64,000 bases of DNA from contig JACRLZ010000002.1 of assembly GCA_016235125.1 (NCBI GenBank), positions 62,001 to 126,000 of the forward strand, read 5' to 3'. Source of the stretch: Sphingobacteriales bacterium (lineage in GTDB: Bacteria > Bacteroidota > Bacteroidia > Chitinophagales > Chitinophagaceae). A program made the position numbers and the translations under genes. Below the pieces are notes generated by a model, which was given only the letters and a program-made list of their open reading frames with translations, was not told the DNA's origin and searched no databases. Positions 51,961-61,925 of this stretch are shown here, one piece after another (positions within the stretch are counted from its first letter, which is position 1; each line of letters begins with the position of its first letter).

Positions 51961-51985
51961 AACCCCTCTGCATTGCAAAGGGGTC
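51961..51985 (-). terminator. Terminator after the Thr-rich lipoprotein gene
   Basis: ACCCCTCTGCA and TGCAAAGGGGT (51962-51984) form a stem with one mismatch, followed on the minus strand by TTTTG. Confidence 0.65.
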
Positions 51986-52005
51986 TAAAACTCTTGAAAA
52001 ATCCT

Positions 52006-52434
52006 TTATTGATTTGGCATAGAAGGCATCAAAGCTTTTGCTGCTTCAGCCCACTGCTGGGACATTTTTGACATGAAGTCAGAAAATTTTGTAGCTTCTT
52101 CCTGATTGGCGGCTAATTTTTTTACCACATCCATAGATCTGCTCGTCCAATCTGTTGCCTTAAGTGACAAGTCCTGCACCTTACTCATATCTTTTGTTTT
52201 ACAAGCATCTATATAGCTGTTAACAAACGCAGTATAGTCATTTACATATGACTGCACTTCAGCATCAGCAAAAGTAGGAACACCAGCCACTGTAGTGGTG
52301 GTTGGATCTGTTGTTGTAGTTGTAGTAGTGGTCGTAGCCGTGCTGTCGCCTTCAGGTTTTTTTTCATCTTTCTTTTTGTTATTACAGGCCACCATAACAC
52401 CTGCAATAGCGAGAATGGCAAATAATTTTTTCAT
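52006..52434 (-). CDS. Thr-rich hypothetical lipoprotein
   Basis: 142 residues from the ATG at 52434 (MKKLFAIL). A lipobox (GVMVAC-NNKK, Cys near residue 17) is followed by a charged stretch, a run of nine Thr then DPTTTT, and a helical C-terminal domain (EVQSYVNDYTAFVNSYIDACKTKDMSKVQDLSLKATDWTSRSMDVV). The Thr run is probably an unstructured linker away from the membrane. No function can be assigned. Confidence 0.8.
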   Translation of the reverse strand: MKKLFAILAIAGVMVACNNKKKDEKKPEGDSTATTTTTTTTTDPTTTTVAGVPTFADAEVQSYVNDYTAFVNSYIDACKTKDMSKVQDLSLKATDWTSRSMDVVKKLAANQEEATKFSDFMSKMSQQWAEAAKALMPSMPNQ

Positions 52435-52463
52435 TTTTTTGATTTTAGGTTTTAAAATGGAAA

Positions 52464-52472
52464 GCAAACGTA
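52464..52472 (-). promoter_or_regulatory. -7 promoter box for the lipoprotein gene
   Basis: The minus strand reads TACGTTTGC, a full match, 29 nt upstream of the ATG. Confidence 0.55.
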
Positions 52473-52573
52473 GAGATAATTTTTAAAATACAGATGATAT
52501 TAAAATTATTGTGGAAAACATTGAAAAACCTGAATTATCCCTCTTTTCCGTGGCCCTGACTTAGCCGGGGCCC

Positions 52574-52654
52574 GTCGTCCCGAATTTTCGGAACTCCTCG
52601 CAATGTTAAGATTCTTTACCATGGCAATGTTTCCCTCGTTTCTCTCGGGATGAC
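52574..52654. repeat. Inverted-repeat-bounded element downstream of secA
   Basis: GTCGTCCCGA (52574-52583) and TCGGGATGAC (52645-52654) are complementary with one mismatch and enclose about 60 bp. No frame inside. Confidence 0.6.
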
Positions 52655-52666
52655 AATCGAAATGTT

Positions 52667-55600
52667 TTAAGCCTCCTTTCCGTGACAGTGTTTATATTTT
52701 TTTCCTGACCCGCAGGGACATGGTTCGTTACGACCAATCTTAGGTGCAACCTTCACAGGCTCATGTTTAACGGCCACATCGCCGCCACCGGGTTCAAGGC
52801 GGTCTCTTTCATTGGCGCCGTATTCCTTTCCTGCTGATTCTACATCATCCTTATTGGCCCGCATTTTTGAATAGTCTGTTTTTTCCTGGCGGCCTTCTTT
52901 CAGACGGGCATCCTCTTGCTGAATTGGAATGGAGGAATGACCAAGGAATGAAACAATGTCTTTATTCACCTCGCCGGTCATATTGCTGAACAGGTCGAAA
53001 GCTTCTTTTTTATAAATGACCAGCGGGTCTTTTTGTTCCAGGTAGGCAGTCTGCACACTTTGCTTCAGATCGTCCATGGCACGGAGGTGCTCTTTCCATG
53101 TATCGTCAATCACTACAAGGGTAATTGTTTTTTCCAGTGATGCAGCCAACTCCTCTCCATTTGTTTTAAGGGTTTTGTCAAGATTGGTAAGCACATTCAA
53201 TCCTTTCTTTCCATCGGTAAAAGGCACCACTACATTTTCAATATGGCTGCCCTGTGTGAGCCGGATATTTTTGAAAACAGGAATGGCCTGCTTTTTTATT
53301 TCCTCCTTATGCTGGTTGTATCTTTCTGTGGCTTCTGTATAAAGTTTGTCGAACAGCGAATTTATATCTCCTTTTAGAAACTCTTCCTGTTCAATTTTTG
53401 TATCGAGACCAAAATTGAGAATACAAGCCATTTTGAACCCTTCATAATCTTCCTGCTCTTTAAAAGAGATCAGAAGCCCTTCTGCAAGAGTGGAGAAAGA
53501 AGTATCAATATCCAGTGCCAGCCTTTCTCCAAACAAAGCATGATTACGACGTTTATACACTGCATTACGCTGATGGTTCATCACATCATCATACTCCAGC
53601 AACCTTTTACGGATGCCAAAATTGTTTTCTTCCACTTTCTTCTGTGCCCGTTGTATGCTGTTGCTGATCATGCTATGCTGTATCACATCGCCTTCTTTAT
53701 AGCCAAGCTTATCCATCAGTGAAGCAATACGTTCACTGCCGAACATCCGCATCAGGTCATCTTCAAGAGAAACATAGAATTGAGAAGTACCAGGGTCACC
53801 TTGTCTCCCGGCCCGACCACGAAGCTGCCTGTCCACACGGCGGCTTTCATGTCTTTCAGTGCCTATGATGGCCAGACCGCCTGCTTCTTTCACACCGGGC
53901 CCTAGTTTAATATCCGTACCACGACCTGCCATATTGGTAGCAATGGTAACAGCGCCGGCCAAACCTGCTTCGGCTACCACCTGGGCTTCTTTAGCATGTT
54001 GTTTTGCATTCAATACATTATGTGGAATCTTTTTCTGTTGTAACATACGGCCAAGCAATTCACTTACTTCAACCGAAGTGGTACCAACCAATGATGGCCG
54101 TCCGGCATTTCGCAAGGCTTCTATCTCATCAATAACTGCTTTGTATTTTTCCCGTTTTGTTTTGTACACAAGGTCCTGCTTGTCCTTGCGTATCATATCC
54201 ACATTGGTAGGAATAGTAACTACATCCAGTTTATAAATACTCCATAATTCGCCGGCTTCTGTTTCAGCAGTACCCGTCATACCTGCCAGTTTATGATACA
54301 TGCGGAAGTAATTCTGCAATGTGATGGTAGCATAGGTCTGTGTAGCTGCTTCGATCTTTACATTTTCCTTTGCTTCAATGGCCTGGTGTAATCCATCGGA
54401 ATAGCGACGACCTTCAAGGATACGACCTGTTTGTTCATCCACAATTTTTATGGCTCCATCCATCACCACATACTCTACATCTTTATCAAACAGGGTATAA
54501 GCTTTCAATAATTGCTGCACCGTATGAATGCGGTCGGCCTTCTGTGCATAATCATTAAGTATGGCTTCTTTTTGATGGAGTTTTTCTTCAGTGGATGCGC
54601 TGCTCCTCTCCACCTCGGCGAGTTTGACTCCGATATCGGGTAATATAAAGAATTCAGGGTCTTCACCTGTTCTTGTTATCATGGCAAGACCTTTATCTGT
54701 CAGGTCAACCGAATTATTTTTTTCATCGATCTGGAAGAGCAATTCTTCATCCACGATACGCATATGCCGTTGCTGATCCTGCAGATAATAATTCTCCGCC
54801 TTCTGCATTTTTACTTTCACTCCCGGCTCACTCAAATATTTTATCACAGGACCATATTTAGGCAGGCCCCGGAATGCCCTGAACAAATAAAGTCCGCCGC
54901 TTTTGGGATCATCATCACCTTCAGCAAAACGTTTTTTCGCTTCATTTAAACAGTTACGGACAATACGTTCCTGTTCCTGGAACAGTTGCTGCACACGGGG
55001 CTTATGAATATGAAATTGCTGGTCTTCTCCTTTCGGAACCGGGCCCGAAATGATCAATGGCGTTCTTGCATCATCAATCAATACCGAGTCCACCTCATCC
55101 ACCATAGCATAGTGGTGTTTGCGCTGCACCATTTCTTCTGCGGAATGCACCATGTTGTCACGCAGATAATCGAAACCAAATTCGTTGTTGGTGCCGTAAG
55201 TAATGTCGGCGAGATAAGCTTTTCTTCTTTCTTCGCTGTTGGGCTGATGTTTGTCAATGCAGTCAACGGTCAGTCCCAGCCATTCAAAGAGGGTTCCGTT
55301 CCATTCCTGGTCACGACGGGCCAGGTAATCATTCACCGTTACTATATGTACGCCTTCGCCTGCGAGTGCATTCAGGTAAGCAGGTAAGGTTGATACCAGT
55401 GTCTTTCCTTCACCCGTAGCCATTTCCGATATTTTTCCCTGGTGAAGCACCACACCACCGATCAACTGAACGTCGTAATGCACCATGTTCCAGGTTACCT
55501 GTCCGCCTGCCGCTGTCCATGAATTTTTGTAAATGGATTTTTCACCATCAATAGTGATGTAATTCTTTTTTACACTCAGGTCCCTGTCGTGTTGTGTGGC

Positions 55601-55996
55601 GGTAGAAATGATCTCTGTATTCTCTTTAAATCGTTTGGCGGTTTCTTTTACCACGGCAAAAGCTTCGGGCAATATTTCATTCAATGCTTCTTCGATCTTC
55701 TTGTCTCTTTCTTTTTTTAGTTTGTCCACTTCCTGGTAAATGGCATCCTTGCCCATCAGGTCGTTGAAAGGAAGTTCTTCGGCTGCCTTATTCTTTTCAG
55801 CAATTTCATTATCGATTTCCGTAAGATGCTCTTTTATGCGCTGGCGGAATTCCAGTGTTTTGCTCCGTAGTTCATCGTTGTTTAACGACTGGTAAGCGGC
55901 AAAATGTTCATTGATCTTTACAACAAGAGGCTCTATTTTTTTTACATCCTTTTCCGATTTGCTGCCGCCGAATATTTTTGAAATGAAACCAAGCAT
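52667..55996 (-). CDS. secA: Preprotein translocase ATPase SecA
   Basis: Drives Sec-dependent export through SecYEG. 1109 residues, longer than the E. coli enzyme (about 900), as usual in Bacteroidetes. Walker A ([20 protein letters not shown]), the DEVD box ([22 protein letters not shown]) and [12 protein letters not shown] are intact, and the C-terminus carries the zinc-binding [15 protein letters not shown] -7 box lies 88 nt upstream of the ATG (56093-56085), and the leader holds a weak 7-bp repeat (56004-56031). Confidence 0.98.
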   Translation of the reverse strand: MLGFISKIFGGSKSEKDVKKIEPLVVKINEHFAAYQSLNNDELRSKTLEFRQRIKEHLTEIDNEIAEKNKAAEELPFNDLMGKDAIYQEVDKLKKERDKKIEEALNEILPEAFAVVKETAKRFKENTEIISTATQHDRDLSVKKNYITIDGEKSIYKNSWTAAGGQVTWNMVHYDVQLIGGVVLHQGKISEMATGEGKTLVSTLPAYLNALAGEGVHIVTVNDYLARRDQEWNGTLFEWLGLTVDCIDKHQPNSEERRKAYLADITYGTNNEFGFDYLRDNMVHSAEEMVQRKHHYAMVDEVDSVLIDDARTPLIISGPVPKGEDQQFHIHKPRVQQLFQEQERIVRNCLNEAKKRFAEGDDDPKSGGLYLFRAFRGLPKYGPVIKYLSEPGVKVKMQKAENYYLQDQQRHMRIVDEELLFQIDEKNNSVDLTDKGLAMITRTGEDPEFFILPDIGVKLAEVERSSASTEEKLHQKEAILNDYAQKADRIHTVQQLLKAYTLFDKDVEYVVMDGAIKIVDEQTGRILEGRRYSDGLHQAIEAKENVKIEAATQTYATITLQNYFRMYHKLAGMTGTAETEAGELWSIYKLDVVTIPTNVDMIRKDKQDLVYKTKREKYKAVIDEIEALRNAGRPSLVGTTSVEVSELLGRMLQQKKIPHNVLNAKQHAKEAQVVAEAGLAGAVTIATNMAGRGTDIKLGPGVKEAGGLAIIGTERHESRRVDRQLRGRAGRQGDPGTSQFYVSLEDDLMRMFGSERIASLMDKLGYKEGDVIQHSMISNSIQRAQKKVEENNFGIRKRLLEYDDVMNHQRNAVYKRRNHALFGERLALDIDTSFSTLAEGLLISFKEQEDYEGFKMACILNFGLDTKIEQEEFLKGDINSLFDKLYTEATERYNQHKEEIKKQAIPVFKNIRLTQGSHIENVVVPFTDGKKGLNVLTNLDKTLKTNGEELAASLEKTITLVVIDDTWKEHLRAMDDLKQSVQTAYLEQKDPLVIYKKEAFDLFSNMTGEVNKDIVSFLGHSSIPIQQEDARLKEGRQEKTDYSKMRANKDDVESAGKEYGANERDRLEPGGGDVAVKHEPVKVAPKIGRNEPCPCGSGKKYKHCHGKEA

Positions 55997-56084
55997 GGTA
56001 TGGTGATTAGTTATTTAGTAATTAGGGTATAGAGTTGTCAAAAAGAGTGCTCAAAATAACATACAGGCCAATTTGACAGGGCTT

Positions 56085-56093
56085 GCAAAGATA
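56085..56093 (-). promoter_or_regulatory. -7 promoter box for secA
   Basis: The minus strand reads TATCTTTGC, a full match, with an 88-nt leader to the secA ATG. The leader includes the weak heptad repeat at 56004-56031. Confidence 0.5.
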
Positions 56094-56257
56094 AGCCTTG
56101 GCGGGGAGTTTAAACAGACGCTTTTAGGCCTGTCAGAGCTGGGTTTCAGACTTGCCTGATGTTTGCGATACCGGCTCTTACCGGCAAGCAGGCAGGTATT
56201 TTGTCTTTCCTTAACGTACCTTGCCCTTGCTTTTGGAATAAATGGCAAATTGAATTT

Positions 56258-56956
56258 ATGAACCGGCTTCTTCTTTCACTTTCTGTTTTTTGTTTTTTAA
56301 GCTTCAATTCCTGCACCAATAATGAAATAGGTAATGTCCGGGATGTGAATCCCGAAGCTATTTATTTTGATTATAGAATCTGGGGTGAGGAGGGTAATGA
56401 CCATGTTACCATAAAACTTCAATACCGCTTCGGGGGTGAAAACGGAACCACATTATTACTCGAAGAACCCAGCAAAGTGGAACTGGACGGGGAAATGATA
56501 AAAGCGGACAGTTCATCCTTCAGCGGTGTTTACTACGAAGTGCAAAAACCTGTCAGTTCTTTTTCCGGCAAGCATACAATTGTGTTTACCGATATGAATA
56601 AAAAACAATACAAAGAGAATTTCTTTTTTCAACCACTTAGCCTGGAATCTGAATTGCCCGACACTATTGAAAAAGATAAACTGCTGTTGAAATTAAAAGG
56701 CATTGACCCGCCTGAAAACATAAGGCTGCTGGTTACAGATACTTCTTTTACGGGAGAAGGCATCAACCGGCTGGATACGGTGTATAAAGACGGGCTGTTG
56801 GTTATTAAAAAGGGTGAGATAGAAGAATTGGCCCCGGGGCCTGTTCAGATGGAAATAATAAAGGAATATGACAAGCCTGTAAAGAACGGAACCGGGGAGG
56901 GTGGAAGGTTGCTGATCATCTATACTTTACGAAGGGAGTTTTATCTGAGGAACTGA
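56258..56956 (+). CDS. Hypothetical lipoprotein
   Basis: 232 residues from the ATG at 56258 (MNRLLLSLSV); the frame extends upstream into repeat sequence. The lipobox is LSFNSC-TNNE, Cys near residue 19. The mature protein is beta-rich with two similar halves (TIKLQYRFGGENGTTLLLEEPSKVELDG; LLLKLKGIDPPENIRLLVTDTSFTG). No family recognised. A TACCTTGC box lies about 40 nt upstream. It precedes atpG on the same strand by 120 bp. Confidence 0.8.
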   Translation: MNRLLLSLSVFCFLSFNSCTNNEIGNVRDVNPEAIYFDYRIWGEEGNDHVTIKLQYRFGGENGTTLLLEEPSKVELDGEMIKADSSSFSGVYYEVQKPVSSFSGKHTIVFTDMNKKQYKENFFFQPLSLESELPDTIEKDKLLLKLKGIDPPENIRLLVTDTSFTGEGINRLDTVYKDGLLVIKKGEIEELAPGPVQMEIIKEYDKPVKNGTGEGGRLLIIYTLRREFYLRN

Positions 56957-57048
56957 CCTCAGTACTAAAGATTTACACTCAACTTTCACATTAGCATAAG
57001 GGGGTCGTTTTATTTTAATTCTCTTATGGAATTTTAACCCCGCAACCA

Positions 57049-57057
57049 TACCTTTGC
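57049..57057 (+). promoter_or_regulatory. -7 promoter box for atpG
   Basis: TACCTTTGC, a full TAnnTTTG match, 19 nt upstream of the atpG ATG. So atpG has its own promoter here. Confidence 0.6.
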
Positions 57058-57076
57058 CGCCAATTCCAGAAAGGCT

Positions 57077-57958
57077 ATGGCAGGACAATTAAAAGAGGTT
57101 CGAAACCGTATCAAATCAGTAACCAGCACGCAGCAGATCACTAAAGCGATGAAGATGGTGAGTGCAGCTAAACTGCGCAGGGCACAGGATGCCATTGTTC
57201 AGATGAGACCTTATGCAAAGAAACTACAGGAAATGCTGAGTAATATTGTAAGCAACAGTGAAGGAGGTGTGGGAATGGCGTTGGCTTCTGAACGACCTGT
57301 GGAAAAAGTATTGTTTATAGTGCTGACAAGCGACAGGGGACTTTGCGGAGCTTTCAATTCAAACCTGATAAAACTGACCAAGGCAACAATAGCTGAAAAA
57401 TATGCGACCCAACATAAAAAGGGAAATATCACTATCTGGAATATTGGTAAAAAGGGGTATGAGCATTTTGTAAAGAACAAGTACAATGCAGATGCTACAT
57501 ATAAAGACATTTTCCAACGTCTCAGTTTTGAAAATGTGCAAAAGGCAGCGCAGGCAGCCATGAAAGCCTTTGAAGAAAAGCAGGTTGATGTAGTGGAGAT
57601 CGTTTACAGCCAGTTTAAGAATGCCGCCACCCAAAAATTTGAAGTGGAAAGATTTTTACCAATACCAAAAGTTGAAAAGAAGGAAGGTGCTACGAAGGCT
57701 GATTTCATTTACGATCCTGCAAAAGAATTGCTGGTTGCTGAACTGATGCCGAAGATCCTCAACACTCAGTTATATAAAGCAATTCTTGATTCAAATGCAT
57801 CCGAGCATGGGGCAAGAATGACCGCCATGGATAAAGCCAGCGAGAATGCCAATGAAATGCTGCGAACATTGAAGATATCCTATAACAGGGCAAGGCAAGC
57901 TGCCATTACAACAGAGTTGACAGAGATTGTGAGCGGCGCTGCGGCGTTGCAGGGATAA
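57077..57958 (+). CDS. atpG: ATP synthase gamma subunit
   Basis: Central rotor shaft of F1. 293 residues. The N-terminal coiled coil (LKEVRNRIKSVTSTQQITKAMKMVSAAKLRRAQDA) and C-terminal one (ASENANEMLRTLKISYNRARQAAITTELTEIVSGAAAL) pack as usual, with LTSDRGLCGAFNSN between. No other ATP synthase gene is in the 64 kb, although atpG normally follows atpA. It has its own promoter box and is followed by an inverted-repeat-bounded element. Confidence 0.97.
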   Translation: MAGQLKEVRNRIKSVTSTQQITKAMKMVSAAKLRRAQDAIVQMRPYAKKLQEMLSNIVSNSEGGVGMALASERPVEKVLFIVLTSDRGLCGAFNSNLIKLTKATIAEKYATQHKKGNITIWNIGKKGYEHFVKNKYNADATYKDIFQRLSFENVQKAAQAAMKAFEEKQVDVVEIVYSQFKNAATQKFEVERFLPIPKVEKKEGATKADFIYDPAKELLVAELMPKILNTQLYKAILDSNASEHGARMTAMDKASENANEMLRTLKISYNRARQAAITTELTEIVSGAAALQG

Positions 57959-57965
57959 AGCCCAT

Positions 57966-58101
57966 AAACTTTCAGATTCTTGTAATGCTGAGGCACGAAG
58001 CATCTCAGAAACATGGATTATCCGGCAATGGCATTTTTTGAGATTCCTCCACAGCCTGTGCTGAGGAACGAAGTATCGGAATGACAAGAATCCGAAAGTT
58101 T
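57966..58101. mobile_element. 136-bp inverted-repeat-bounded element (MITE-like)
   Basis: The ends 57966-57983 (AAACTTTCAGATTCTTGT) and 58084-58101 are complementary at 17 of 18 positions. Inside, GCTGAGGCACGAAGCATC and GCTGAGGAACGAAGTATC are direct repeats. No open frame. It fills the atpG-scpB gap. Transposition is inferred, not shown. Confidence 0.65.
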
Positions 58102-58199
58102 GAACAGGTTAAAGCGGAGACTATGTAAATGTTAATAAGTGTGTTTCACTTTTCTTTGAAGTAATATTATTTTCGTCGAAACCGTTTTGAACCAACAAT

Positions 58200-58880
58200 A
58201 TGGAAATAGCTAATCTGATACCGTTTATTGAGGCATTGATTTTTGCAAGCGACAAGCCATTGACCACTCTGGAAATACTGGAGTTGGTTAATAATTCTCC
58301 GGATATGGAGGATGAGAAGATCACTCTTGATAAAATAGAGGCATCTCTTGATGGCATTGCTGAAAAATACAGCGCTGATTTTTATCCTTTCGAAGTGAAA
58401 CAAATTGGCGGGGGGTGGCAGTTTCTTACAAGAAAAGAATTTCATGCGACAGTTGCACAATTAAATGGCGATAAATATCTGAAAAAGTTATCCGCCGCAT
58501 CATTAGAAACTCTGGCTATTATTGCATACAAGCAACCGGTAACTAAAGGCGAGATCGAATCCATTCGTGGAGTAAGCTGCGATTATTCTGTACAAAAGCT
58601 TCTTGAAAAAGAACTTATCATCATCAGCGGAAGAAATGAAAAGGCGCCGGGACAACCCTTGTTATATTCGACCTCCAAAAATTTCATGGATTATTTCGGA
58701 ATCAATTCTGCTGAAGAACTGCCGAAGATTAAAGAAGTGATACCCGACCAGGCAATAGAACCCACAGTACTCAAAACACCGCCGCCGGATGAAAATGATG
58801 AAACTCCTGAGGCATTATCAGTTGCAGAATCCGGCGAGTTGATTATTAATAAAGAAACCGGCGAAGGAGAAAGCAATTAA
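58200..58880 (+). CDS. scpB: Segregation and condensation protein ScpB
   Basis: Winged-helix partner of ScpA in the SMC condensin complex. 226 residues: LIPFIEALIFASDKPLTTLEILELV, VKQIGGGWQFLTRKEFHATVAQL, LSAASLETLAIIAYKQPVTKGEIESIRGV and ISGRNEKAPGQPLLYSTSKNFMDYFGI are typical; the last 50 residues are acidic and variable. scpA and smc are not nearby. Confidence 0.96.
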   Translation: MEIANLIPFIEALIFASDKPLTTLEILELVNNSPDMEDEKITLDKIEASLDGIAEKYSADFYPFEVKQIGGGWQFLTRKEFHATVAQLNGDKYLKKLSAASLETLAIIAYKQPVTKGEIESIRGVSCDYSVQKLLEKELIIISGRNEKAPGQPLLYSTSKNFMDYFGINSAEELPKIKEVIPDQAIEPTVLKTPPPDENDETPEALSVAESGELIINKETGEGESN

Positions 58881-58951
58881 GAAATAATCAGTCTGTATTG
58901 ATTATGCCATCTTTGCCGGATGGCATATTTGTTTTAACTATATTCGCAATC

Positions 58952-60163
58952 ATGCCTCTGCAATTATCAAATGAGCAACTAAAAGATGCCGCCAACGAGT
59001 TTGGCACTCCTGTATATGTTTACCATGCAGAAAGGATAAAAGAACAATATGAAAATCTGCTTGAGGCTTTTAAAGATACAGATGTAAAATTTTTCTATGC
59101 CGCTAAAGCTTTGACGAACCTGCATATTCTGCGTTATGTTAAAAGTATTGGCTGTAATGTTGATTGCAGTTCCATTAATGAAGTGAAACTGGCATTGTTG
59201 GCAGGGTTTGAACCCTCTGCTATTTTATATACCTCCAATAATATATCCTTTGATGAAATAGAAGAAGCAAAGCAAATTGGAGTCAGTATAAACATTGACA
59301 GTATATCCAATCTTAAAAAATTCGGAAATAAATTCGGGCATAGGTATCCTGTTGGAGTCAGGCTTCGGCCAAATATTATGGCGGGAGGAAATCTTAAAAT
59401 CTCAACTGGCCATTCTGCAAGTAAATTCGGAGTGCCGGTTGAAGACATTGATGAAATTTTGAAAGTGCAGGAAAAAACCAATCTTCATATCCGCACTTTG
59501 CATATTCATACCGGTAGTGAGATAAAGGATGTGGAAGTTTTTGCCAAAGGCATTGAGGTGTTATTTGAAGCGGTCCGTCATTTTCCTGAAGTGGAAGTGA
59601 TTGACCTGGGTGGTGGATTTAAAGTGCCATACATGCCGGGCGAGGAAGCCACAGATATAGAACTGCTCGGCAAAAAAGTAAAAGAAGAATTTGAATGGTA
59701 TGAAAAGAAAGACGGCCGTCATCTGCAGGTTTGGTTTGAGCCTGGAAAATTTTTGGTGAGTGAGGCGGGTTATTTTATAACCAGAGTGAATGTGTTGAAA
59801 GAATCCGGTGAAATTACATTTGCAGGTGTGGATAGTGGTCTTAATCATTTTATTCGCCCCATGTTTTATGGAGCCTATCATGAAATAGAAAACATTTCCA
59901 ATCCTTCCGGGAAAAAAAGAAAATACAATGTGGTAGGCAATATTTGTGAGACTGACACATTTGCTGAGGACAGGTTATTGCCCGAAATAAGAGAAGGCGA
60001 CCTGCTTGTTTTCCGTAATGCCGGTGCATATGGATTTGAAATGTCATCCAATTATAACTCCCGTTTTAAACCGGCAGAAGTAATGCTAAAGGGTGGTAAG
60101 GCACACCTGATCAGGCGACGGGAAATTTTGGATGATTTGTTGAGGAGCCAGCAGGAAATTTAG
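58952..60163 (+). CDS. lysA: Diaminopimelate decarboxylase
   Basis: Last step of lysine synthesis from meso-diaminopimelate. 403 residues from the ATG at 58952 (MPLQLSNEQL); an earlier in-frame ATG at 58898 is less likely. PLP lysine in KFFYAAKALTNLHILRY, then HIHTGSEI, VIDLGGGFKVPY, EPGKFLVSEAGYF and CETDTFAEDRLLP with the active-site Cys from the partner subunit. 71 bp after scpB on the same strand. Confidence 0.96.
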   Translation: MPLQLSNEQLKDAANEFGTPVYVYHAERIKEQYENLLEAFKDTDVKFFYAAKALTNLHILRYVKSIGCNVDCSSINEVKLALLAGFEPSAILYTSNNISFDEIEEAKQIGVSINIDSISNLKKFGNKFGHRYPVGVRLRPNIMAGGNLKISTGHSASKFGVPVEDIDEILKVQEKTNLHIRTLHIHTGSEIKDVEVFAKGIEVLFEAVRHFPEVEVIDLGGGFKVPYMPGEEATDIELLGKKVKEEFEWYEKKDGRHLQVWFEPGKFLVSEAGYFITRVNVLKESGEITFAGVDSGLNHFIRPMFYGAYHEIENISNPSGKKRKYNVVGNICETDTFAEDRLLPEIREGDLLVFRNAGAYGFEMSSNYNSRFKPAEVMLKGGKAHLIRRREILDDLLRSQQEI

Positions 60164-60216
60164 ACGCTCCCGGATAATTCAGACTTCCCTGATAATGTAG
60201 ACTTTTTTGATTTCCT
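60162..60216. repeat. Degenerate 17-19 bp direct repeat downstream of lysA
   Basis: Three units beginning AGAC (60162, 60181, 60199), each with a GATAAT-like centre. The rest of 60164-60375 is AT-rich and holds only the leader of the next gene. Confidence 0.4.
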
Positions 60217-60363
60217 CCTTTTTTCTAATTATCTTAACTTTTAGAAATTTCAAAAGCTGCGTTAGAAACAATAGCCTCCTTAAAAAAGTTTGATCGTTTA
60301 AATAACCGAAAGCAGTTGAAAGTGAATAGTAGAAAAGAATTCATAAAACATTAAAATAAATAA

Positions 60364-60371
60364 AGGAGGTT
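60364..60371 (+). promoter_or_regulatory. Strong Shine-Dalgarno for the propeller gene
   Basis: AAAGGAGGTT is complementary to the 16S 3' end, with 6 nt to the ATG. Nearly all other genes in the window lack such a site. Confidence 0.7.
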
Positions 60372-60375
60372 TCAA

Positions 60376-61713
60376 ATGAAGACTTTAATTCTATCATTAT
60401 CTGCATTTTTATTCACAGCATCACAGGCCTTTTCTCAATACATGGTTGAGTGGACCGCAGATTTTAGCTCACCGGGTAGTATCAGCATTGATAAGGCTCA
60501 ATTTATTATTGTTGACCCTGATGGTAATGTTATTATTACCGGCGTAACCAACAAGGACGGATTGGGCGACGATATCACAACTATAAAATATGATAAAGCC
60601 GGTAAACAGCTTTGGATTGCTATTTATAATGGGCCCGGTAATTATCACGACAGGCCAAATGGACTGGCAGTAGACCAATTCAGTAATGTCTATATAACCG
60701 GAGGCAGCACTGGTGACAAAGGCACTGCTACCGACTTTGTTACCATAAAATATAATTCAGGTGGGGTGGAACAATGGGCTTCAAGATTTGCAGCCAAGGG
60801 AGGAACGTCTGATGAATCAAAGTCTATTGCAGTGGATCAGAACGGAAACGTTTATGTGACAGGGCATGGATCGCATATCGTCACTAATAATTCCGGGCAA
60901 GACTGGATCACCATAAAATATAACACAAATGGTAAGCAGCTATGGATGGCCACTTATGATGATGGAATAGTAAGTGATGGTGCAACAGCATTGACTATAG
61001 ACGGGATAGGGAATGTCTATGTTACAGGACAATGCAACGGCCCGGCGTATGATATTGGCACAATAAAATATGATACAAGCGGAAAAAAGCAATGGATGAA
61101 AAAATATAACGGTGCTACCATATCTGATGATAAGCCTATGGATATAAAAGTTGATAAGCTTGGTTTCGTTTACATCACAGGACATAGTTATGAAGCGAAT
61201 AATGATTATATCACCATTAAGTATGACAATAAAGGAAATGAAATATGGAAAAATACCTATAATGGGTTAGCCAACATGGCAGATGAAGCGGAATGCATGC
61301 TTGTAGATGGTGATGGCAGTGTTTATGTTCTTGGCTATTCAACATTGAAGAAGAATAAAAGAAACAGAGGGCTGATTAAATATGATAGCTCTGGCAGGGA
61401 AGTCTGGAAGGCAATATCTGAAGAGGCAACTTCGTCTAATATTGAAAAACTAACCATGACCTTTGATAAAGAGTCTAATATTCTTGTAACCGGTTCCGGA
61501 AAAATCATAGGCAATAAATTACCAACTCAATTTATGGTCGATTGTTATAGCAAAAATGGTTCGTTGCTATGGCAAACTTATATGACCCGGGAAAATACAA
61601 TACCGGTTGCTTCTGCAATGACCATGGATGATCAGGGAAACATTTACGTTACAGGATATATTATGGGAACTAAAGGGTTCTATGATTACTGTACTGTAAA
61701 ATTTTCCAGGTAA
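60376..61713 (+). CDS. Secreted SBBP-type beta-propeller repeat protein
   Basis: 445 residues with a signal peptide (ending QAFSQ). About seven or eight repeats of roughly 50 residues, each of the form VDxxGNVYVTGxS...DxxTIKYNxxGKQLWMATYNG (for example GNVYVTGQCNGPAYDIGTIKYDTSGKKQWMKKYNG), typical of SBBP/beta-propeller proteins. It is probably an exported binding or surface protein. Unusually for this genome it has a strong Shine-Dalgarno (AGGAGGT) 6 nt before the ATG. Confidence 0.85.
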   Translation: MKTLILSLSAFLFTASQAFSQYMVEWTADFSSPGSISIDKAQFIIVDPDGNVIITGVTNKDGLGDDITTIKYDKAGKQLWIAIYNGPGNYHDRPNGLAVDQFSNVYITGGSTGDKGTATDFVTIKYNSGGVEQWASRFAAKGGTSDESKSIAVDQNGNVYVTGHGSHIVTNNSGQDWITIKYNTNGKQLWMATYDDGIVSDGATALTIDGIGNVYVTGQCNGPAYDIGTIKYDTSGKKQWMKKYNGATISDDKPMDIKVDKLGFVYITGHSYEANNDYITIKYDNKGNEIWKNTYNGLANMADEAECMLVDGDGSVYVLGYSTLKKNKRNRGLIKYDSSGREVWKAISEEATSSNIEKLTMTFDKESNILVTGSGKIIGNKLPTQFMVDCYSKNGSLLWQTYMTRENTIPVASAMTMDDQGNIYVTGYIMGTKGFYDYCTVKFSR

Positions 61714-61925
61714 TTTATATTGTGGTTATGTTGGTTAGCAAAAATGCAATCTGATACATGTTGGCGAGATGAATGACCTGAGATCACCTCCTGCAGCTGC
61801 TGAGGCCGCATACACCCCTGTTATTTTTAAGTCAACTTATCTGCTTATTTTTATTCGAAATTGATTTTAGTATTTTGCAGGGATACGAAATCTAAAATCC
61901 TGTCTTTTATCATACAGAAATACGA

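Noticed and set aside
61741..61925. Gap before the DUF4442 gene checked for a small RNA or tRNA
   Set aside because: No cloverleaf, no T-loop GTTCGA motif and no strong hairpin are visible; it holds only an imperfect -7 box (TATTTTGC).
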